A DNA stretch of 12,417 bases from Deltaproteobacteria bacterium (GTDB lineage Bacteria; Desulfobacterota; DSM-4660; Desulfatiglandales; Desulfatiglandaceae). The stretch is taken from the NCBI GenBank assembly GCA_003646995.1, contig QMLZ01000068.1:1-12417 (forward strand), in the 5' to 3' direction. Position 1 is the first letter of the stretch; every line of letters starts with the position of its first letter. Position numbers and translations under genes: made by a program. Below are positions 7,546-12,417 of the stretch, one piece after another. The notes beneath the pieces were generated by a model that made no database searches, was not told the origin of the DNA, and worked only from the letters and a program-made list of their open reading frames with translations.

Positions 7546-8817
7546 ATGGAAGCACTAGATAGGATAGAGTCAAAGACCGATATGGTATTGGGAATAAATG
7601 GCCTTGGAAGGATAGGAAAGCTGACATTGTGGCACCATATTGCGCGGAAACACTTTCAAGGGATAGTGGTGAATATTGGGAGACAGGTGGGCACGTCGCT
7701 GTACGACGTAGCTCACTACATCGAGAGGGACTCCACGTATGGGTCTTTGGGGGGCTACCTCAGGGGTTACAAGGGTGGGAAGGTAATCGATAAGCTAGAC
7801 GATAAAAATGGGGAGATAGTCGTTGACGGAGTAAAAGTCAAGATATTGCGTGAGTCAAGAAATCCAAAAGATATAGCATGGGGGGAGCACGGGGTTCGCC
7901 TGGTGGTGGATACTACAGGAAAGTTTCGCGACCCCACCGCACCGGCAGACGCGCCTAAGGGGTCCTTGCGAGGGCACCTGGAGGCCGGCGCGGAAAAGGT
8001 TATTTTATCAGCCCCCTTTAAGATAAAGGATAAGAGCCGTCCCATGCCTGAAGACTCGGTAACCACGGTCATGGGGGTGAATGAGAACGATTTTGATCCC
8101 AGAATCCACAAGTTGGTCTCCAATGCATCTTGTACGACCACTTGCTTGGCACACATGGTCAAGCCCTTGATAGATCATTTTGGTGCAGACCGGATTCTGA
8201 CAGCATCCATGGCCACAGTGCATGCGGTAACAGGGTCCCAGGAAGTTCTCGACAGACTTCCAAAGGAGGGGGCAACGGACTTGAGAAAAAACAGAAGTGT
8301 GCTGAATAACATAATCCTAACTACCACCGGCGCGGCAGATACCCTCGGCCTTGTTATTCCGCAAATGAAGACAATAGGGTTTATAGCAGAGTCTGTGCGG
8401 ATTCCCAATAGCACGGGATCCTTGGTAATTTTGGTGGTCAATTTACAAGAGGAGCCCAGCGGCGAACCTATAAGGCGTGATTACATAAACAATATTTACA
8501 AGGAATCTGCGGCGAACGATCCAAGAGGGTATTTGCATTATACAGAGGAACAGAATGTCTCAAGTGATATTATAGCTCTCCCAAGGGCGGCAGCCATTAT
8601 TGAAGCTCATGAAACCCATACCAGAACCGCTGAGGTTTCCATTGATCTTGCCAAGGTCTGTGGAATGGAACCTGGGGCAAAGCCTGGTCAAGGAGTGGAA
8701 GGTACGGTTCGAATAGCAGTGACTCAGGCGGTCATCTATGGCTGGTATGACAATGAGCTGGGTAGTTACGTGAACATGCTGGGTGACAGGACTGTTTCCA
8801 TAGCCGAGTTGATGTGA
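7546..8817 (+). CDS. gap: Divergent long glyceraldehyde-3-phosphate dehydrogenase
   Basis: Predicted to interconvert glyceraldehyde 3-phosphate and 1,3-bisphosphoglycerate with a nicotinamide cofactor. It has 423 residues against about 335 for ordinary GAPDH. The Rossmann motif GINGLGRIG is at 16-24. The active-site segment SNASCTTTC has nucleophile C196, and the usual Asn of CTTNC is Thr. The general base is H226 (ATVHAVTG). Substrate-site features include TTTGAA (259-264), R285 and the C-terminal GWYDNELGSY (399-408). The extra length comes from insertions, for example near 130-142 and 160-171, and a longer C-terminal half. At the cofactor loop the Asp normally following VN is Ile (VVNIGR, 41-46), so cofactor preference may differ from NAD. 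It starts 2 nt after the PPDK-like stop codon and is surely co-transcribed with it. It could also act on a related phospho-aldehyde such as erythrose 4-phosphate. Confidence 0.88.
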   Translation: MEALDRIESKTDMVLGINGLGRIGKLTLWHHIARKHFQGIVVNIGRQVGTSLYDVAHYIERDSTYGSLGGYLRGYKGGKVIDKLDDKNGEIVVDGVKVKILRESRNPKDIAWGEHGVRLVVDTTGKFRDPTAPADAPKGSLRGHLEAGAEKVILSAPFKIKDKSRPMPEDSVTTVMGVNENDFDPRIHKLVSNASCTTTCLAHMVKPLIDHFGADRILTASMATVHAVTGSQEVLDRLPKEGATDLRKNRSVLNNIILTTTGAADTLGLVIPQMKTIGFIAESVRIPNSTGSLVILVVNLQEEPSGEPIRRDYINNIYKESAANDPRGYLHYTEEQNVSSDIIALPRAAAIIEAHETHTRTAEVSIDLAKVCGMEPGAKPGQGVEGTVRIAVTQAVIYGWYDNELGSYVNMLGDRTVSIAELM

Positions 8818-8934
8818 TTCCAAGAAATATGTGGCCTTAGGATTGATTGAAATTGTTCGGCTTCCATATGGATGACAAAAAGGTTATAGTACACGCGATC
8901 AAGGGTATGGGGTTGATCCGGAAAGGAATCGTTG

Positions 8935-9828
8935 ATGAAACTAGAAACGGCCAAAAAAGTGATCAAGCTAGCGAGCAGAATAAGCGTCCTAGCGATTTTA
9001 TTCCTGGTAATAGACATGCTGATTTCCCGCCACGCCTTTGCGTGGGGTCCCGGCGTGCATACGGTAATTGCACTTCGTTCCCTTGATGCCGCTAGTGGGT
9101 TTTTATCGGGGATAGGCAGTGTAATTCTGTCTAATCCACTAGAATACCTGTACGGTTCTCTAGCGGCTGATTTTTTCCTTATGAAGAGGCACTTGAAGAG
9201 CACCAGGCACGCACACCACTGGAAAGGGGGATTCGCCTTACTGGAGCAGGCCACAGCGGATAAGGAAAAGGCTTATGCTTACGGATTCTTGGCACATCTG
9301 GCGGCTGACGTGGTTGCCCACAACGTATTCATACCAACCCTCGCCAATATATTCCCAAACAAAAGGCGAGGAACTCACTTGGCCTGGGAGATCAGGGCCG
9401 ACTACGCAGTGGGCCCGATGTACACGAGTATTGCCAAAGAAGTTCTCGTTACTGATCAAAAAGCGTGTGACGATATCTTGCGCTCCGTAACCAGCAAGCG
9501 AAAAAACGGACTTAAGACCAGAAAGAAGATTTATACCCAAAGCGTAAAGATCTCGGATTATCTTTACGGAGCCGTCCCCAACCTTTTCACTGGAACCACC
9601 TTTAGATGGGAAGGATTCAAGGAATATACCCTTCGTATTGTCTCTGTTTCATTCCTTTTTGTCTGTGAGTTCCTTCAAGACCCCTATCATTCCTTATGCC
9701 TAAAATATGACCCAAATGGAAAAGGGAGACTTGGACGTCTCAGGTCTAGAGGGCTTCTTGCGCGTGTCCTACGGCCGAAGCGCCCCTATCCGAGTATGCC
9801 TGGAGGCGGACCTATCTATCGAATATGA
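8935..9828 (+). CDS. Secreted zinc-dependent phospholipase C family protein
   Basis: Probable exported hydrolase of the zinc-dependent phospholipase C / S1-P1 nuclease fold, 297 residues. The N-terminus is a signal peptide: basic start, hydrophobic core at about 17-30, and AFA (34-36) before W37. Cleavage there would leave Trp as the new N-terminus, a zinc ligand in the Bacillus enzyme. Other likely ligands are H42, D79 (YGSLAADF), H95 or H96, H121 and D125 (HLAAD), H129, and H148/E152 (HLAWE), which preserves the family's HxxxD and HxxxE spacing. The last 35 residues or so are basic and unrecognised. I chose ATG 8935 over TTG 8932 because AAGGA (8923-8927) is 7 nt away. The true substrate is uncertain, since many such proteins are uncharacterised. 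It follows the GAPDH gene after 117 nt and overlaps mutL by 4 nt. Confidence 0.83.
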   Translation: MKLETAKKVIKLASRISVLAILFLVIDMLISRHAFAWGPGVHTVIALRSLDAASGFLSGIGSVILSNPLEYLYGSLAADFFLMKRHLKSTRHAHHWKGGFALLEQATADKEKAYAYGFLAHLAADVVAHNVFIPTLANIFPNKRRGTHLAWEIRADYAVGPMYTSIAKEVLVTDQKACDDILRSVTSKRKNGLKTRKKIYTQSVKISDYLYGAVPNLFTGTTFRWEGFKEYTLRIVSVSFLFVCEFLQDPYHSLCLKYDPNGKGRLGRLRSRGLLARVLRPKRPYPSMPGGGPIYRI

Positions 9829-11543
9829 GCAAAATAAGGATATTATCGGAAAACGTTGCGGTGAGGATCGCGGCAGGGGAAGTAATTGAAAGACCCGGCT
9901 CAGTAGTCAGGGAGTTGGTGGATAACAGTATTGACGCGGGTGCCACCAGAGTGGCAGTCAGGATTGAAAGGGGAGGGAAGTCTCTAATCAAGGTCATTGA
10001 CAACGGCGTAGGAATGTCCAGGGATGACCTTCTTCTTTGTACTGAAAGGCATGCTACAAGCAAGATACATGACGCGGAAGACCTCACGGCCATCAACTCC
10101 TTGGGTTTTAGGGGCGAGGCGCTTGCGAGTATTGCCGCTGTATCTCGATTAAGTATTACCACGAGGCAAAGGGACGATCTTGTGGGGAACCGATTGATTG
10201 TTTTTGGAGGGAATATCCAAAAGGTAGAGGAAGTGGGTACCCCTGAAGGGACGGTCGTCGAGGTAAGGGACCTTTTTTACAATGTTCCAGCCAGGAAAAA
10301 GTTTCTCAGGAGCCCGGGAGTTGAGTTGAACAATGTCGTAGATGTATTTGCAAGGCTCTCTTTGGGTTTTGAGAGCATCCACTTTTCCCTTGAGAACGAG
10401 CAAAAAACAATATTGAATTTGCCACCGTTGCCTGAACTCATCCCTCGCCTTGCTGCAATACTGGGCAGAACTACAGCAGAACAGATGGCCTTCGTGTCAA
10501 GGAATTTCCCTGGGACACGGGTAAAGGCCTATCTTGCTCCTCCTGACCTTGCGCGTACGAGACCTGACAGGCTGTTCGTTTACGTCAATAGGAGGAACGT
10601 GCGAGACAAGTTAGTAAACAAGGCGGTAATCGAGGGTTATGGGGGAAGGCTCATGAAGGGAGTTTACCCCCAGGCGGTTGTATTCATAGAGATAGACGCA
10701 GGACTGGTGGATATAAATGTACATCCTGCAAAGCAAGAAGTGCGCTTTCAAGATCCTGGTGCCCTTTTCAAAAAAATTATGCAGACAGTGGACGAAGGAT
10801 TGGGCAACAAAATATATTCCCATGCCATAGCAGAACAGGCAAACGATGGAGGCGAGATTAGTGAGCCTATTCAGATGAATTGGGGCGCGCTGGCTACATC
10901 AACACCGGCATTCATTTCTGGAAGTGAAGCCGGCGTTTTTAAAGACCATGGTCCGGTCCAAATCTTTGAGGAAGAGGTCCGGGTGGTGGGACAGCTGAGG
11001 AATATGTATATACTCTGCGAGGGTAAGGATGGGCTTATTATCGTGGACCAGCATGCGGCACACGAAAGGGTGCTGTACGAGAGCCTGATGGAGGGAATAC
11101 GGAAAGGGGGGCTTGAGATCCAGCGGCTGCTGCTGCCGAAAACCATAGAGCTAGGTATTGGAGAGAAGAGGGTTCTGGAGGAAAAAGGCCAGACCTTGGC
11201 AGATCTTGGTGTGGAGATAGAGGATTTCGGTGGGCAGGCGGTGTTGCTTCGCTGCGTTCCCTCTTTGCTCGGTAATGCTGACTGGGAAACCCTTCTCCCT
11301 GAATTAGTCTCGGCTCTGGAGCAAGGCCGGGGAGAACGGGATGTTCTCATGGGGGAGGTTGCCAGCCTCATGGCCTGCCACGCGGCCATAAGAGCCGGGT
11401 ATCCCATGAGCGTTGAAGAAATGCAAACGTTGCTGGATCAGCTGAGCCTGGCGAGTCTTCCCACCAATTGCCCCCATGGAAGGCCAATATTCAGAAAGAT
11501 TACGTATTATGAATTAGAGAAGATGTTCAAGCGCGTGGTATGA
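9825..11543 (+). CDS. mutL: DNA mismatch repair protein MutL, endonuclease type
   Basis: Mismatch-repair mediator that couples MutS mismatch recognition to strand cleavage; 572 residues, with a short linker. The N-terminal GHKL ATPase is complete: AAGEVIERP (16-24), E30 and N34 in ELVDNSIDAG, DNGVGM (59-64), RHATSK (75-80), GFRGEAL (94-100), then the transducer domain with DLFYNVPAR. The C-terminal dimerisation domain has D408-Q-H-A-x2-E414-x4-E419, matching the endonuclease motif DQHAx2Ex4E, plus ACHAAIRAG (517-525) and CPHGRP (549-554). These make it a nicking MutL, as in bacteria lacking MutH. ATG 9825 overlaps the upstream TGA (ATGA), and the nearest GGAGG (9802-9806) is 18 nt away. It therefore probably relies on translational coupling to the phospholipase gene. 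miaA follows after 3 nt. Confidence 0.97.
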   Translation: MSKIRILSENVAVRIAAGEVIERPGSVVRELVDNSIDAGATRVAVRIERGGKSLIKVIDNGVGMSRDDLLLCTERHATSKIHDAEDLTAINSLGFRGEALASIAAVSRLSITTRQRDDLVGNRLIVFGGNIQKVEEVGTPEGTVVEVRDLFYNVPARKKFLRSPGVELNNVVDVFARLSLGFESIHFSLENEQKTILNLPPLPELIPRLAAILGRTTAEQMAFVSRNFPGTRVKAYLAPPDLARTRPDRLFVYVNRRNVRDKLVNKAVIEGYGGRLMKGVYPQAVVFIEIDAGLVDINVHPAKQEVRFQDPGALFKKIMQTVDEGLGNKIYSHAIAEQANDGGEISEPIQMNWGALATSTPAFISGSEAGVFKDHGPVQIFEEEVRVVGQLRNMYILCEGKDGLIIVDQHAAHERVLYESLMEGIRKGGLEIQRLLLPKTIELGIGEKRVLEEKGQTLADLGVEIEDFGGQAVLLRCVPSLLGNADWETLLPELVSALEQGRGERDVLMGEVASLMACHAAIRAGYPMSVEEMQTLLDQLSLASLPTNCPHGRPIFRKITYYELEKMFKRVV

Positions 11544-11546
11544 TAG

Positions 11547-12417
11547 ATGGGTGGTGGCAAAGCAAAGGTAATAATTATTGGCGGGCCCACTGCAACAGGA
11601 AAGACTGAGGTCGCTATATCCTTGGCGGAGGCGTTGGACGGGGAAATAATAAATGCCGATTCCATGCAGGTATATAGGCACATGGACATAGGCACTGCCA
11701 AGCCCGGGCCCGAGCAGCGGGCACTGATTCCGCATCATATGCTGGACGTTGTGGATCCCGACGAATCCTTTAATGCTTCCTTGTATAGGTCCATGGCTCT
11801 GCCACTCATAGAAAAAATAGCTTCCAAGGGAAAGGTGCCCATTGTGGTTGGAGGCACTGGCCTTTACATCAAAATCCTGAGAGGAGGACTTTTCTCATGT
11901 CCGGCGGCGGACCCGGAGTTGAGAAGAAAGTTGGCGTTGGAGTATGATCAACTAGGCGCTCTAGCACTTTACAAGAAATTGGAGGAAATAGACCCGGAGG
12001 CCGCTGCCCGAATCCATCCGAATGACAAGATACGTGTAACCAGAGCCTTAGAGATATACCAATTAACAGGAAAGAGACCATCGGACCTGGCAAGAGGACA
12101 CGGATTTAAAGACAGGCCCTTTAATGACCTAATGTTTTGCCTGTATCTAGACCGGGAGGAACTGTATAGTAGGATTAACAGACGGTGTGTAAGGATGATT
12201 GAAGAGGGCCTCATTGATGAGACGAGAAAACTGCTTGAAAAGGGCTACTCTCCGGAGCTGAAACCTATGCAGGCCATCGGGTATCGTCACGTCACAAGGT
12301 ACATCCTAGGACATTGGCCTCTTGAAGAGGCAATTAGACAAATGCAGAAGGATACGCGAAGATATGCTAAGAGACAAATTACGTGGTTCAAGGGAGAGAA
12401 AGAATTCATTTGGTTAA
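11547..12417 (+). CDS. miaA: tRNA dimethylallyltransferase MiaA, 3' end beyond the window
   Basis: Transfers a dimethylallyl group to N6 of A37 in tRNAs that read codons starting with U. The window holds 290 complete codons plus one base and no stop, so roughly the last 10-25 residues are missing. Visible motifs are the P-loop GGPTATGKT (12-20), D38 in NADSMQVYR, DIGTAKP (47-53), the phosphate-binding VVGGTGLY (101-108, with T105), NDKIRVTRALEIY in the middle of the protein, MQAIGYRH, and near the end RRYAKRQITWF. ATG 11547 is directly preceded by an in-frame TAG, so no longer start exists. Its ribosome binding site is weak, consistent with coupling to mutL, which ends 3 nt before. mutL-miaA is a common bacterial order, often followed by hfq; that gene would lie outside the window. 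Confidence 0.96.
   Translation, partial: MGGGKAKVIIIGGPTATGKTEVAISLAEALDGEIINADSMQVYRHMDIGTAKPGPEQRALIPHHMLDVVDPDESFNASLYRSMALPLIEKIASKGKVPIVVGGTGLYIKILRGGLFSCPAADPELRRKLALEYDQLGALALYKKLEEIDPEAAARIHPNDKIRVTRALEIYQLTGKRPSDLARGHGFKDRPFNDLMFCLYLDREELYSRINRRCVRMIEEGLIDETRKLLEKGYSPELKPMQAIGYRHVTRYILGHWPLEEAIRQMQKDTRRYAKRQITWFKGEKEFIWL

Noticed and set aside
7767..8162. Open frame of 131 codons on the minus strand within the GAPDH gene
   Set aside because: Shadow of a conserved coding region; no independent evidence.
8862..8890. Promoter for the phospholipase gene with TATAGT at 8885-8890
   Set aside because: The -10 is fair but nothing resembling a -35 lies at 16-18 nt upstream (TTCCAT at best).

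Overview
The window carries seven protein genes and one tRNA in two oppositely oriented blocks. The base composition is moderate, Arg AGG and Ile ATA codons are frequent, and the gene families present are a Cache-domain chemoreceptor, RadC, an endonuclease-type MutL, MiaA, and a PPDK-like protein next to a long GAPDH homologue. Together these suggest a motile, Gram-negative anaerobe of the Desulfobacterota (former Deltaproteobacteria). That placement is inferred from protein style, not from a marker gene.

Minus-strand block (1-3133). Positions 1-111 hold nothing I can support. A methyl-accepting chemotaxis protein follows (start at 1932), preceded by a good sigma-54 promoter (2055-2071) and a leader of about 110 nt with an inverted repeat. 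Next upstream are a complete tRNA-Leu(UAG) with encoded CCA and then radC. A small hairpin lies between radC and the tRNA.

Divergent spacer (about 3086-3361). This AT-rich stretch separates radC from the plus-strand block and holds weak promoter candidates facing both ways.

Plus-strand block (3362-12417). The first gene encodes a 1393-residue protein. It has a recognisable PPDK-type ATP-grasp domain and a phosphohistidine domain at its C-terminus, but no pyruvate/PEP TIM barrel, and about 890 unrecognised, mostly helical residues come first. Two bases later starts a long, divergent glyceraldehyde-3-phosphate dehydrogenase. After 117 nt come a secreted zinc-dependent phospholipase C family protein, mutL (overlapping its stop codon by 4 nt), and miaA (3 nt after mutL, cut by the window end).

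How they fit together. mutL-miaA is a familiar DNA-repair/tRNA-modification pair. The PPDK-like/GAPDH pair is the most interesting unit: its tight spacing suggests a shared role in lower glycolysis or gluconeogenesis or its control, but the phosphoryl acceptor cannot be read from the sequence. The remaining genes look like ordinary chromosomal content. I saw no insertion sequence, CRISPR array, phage gene or other mobile element.
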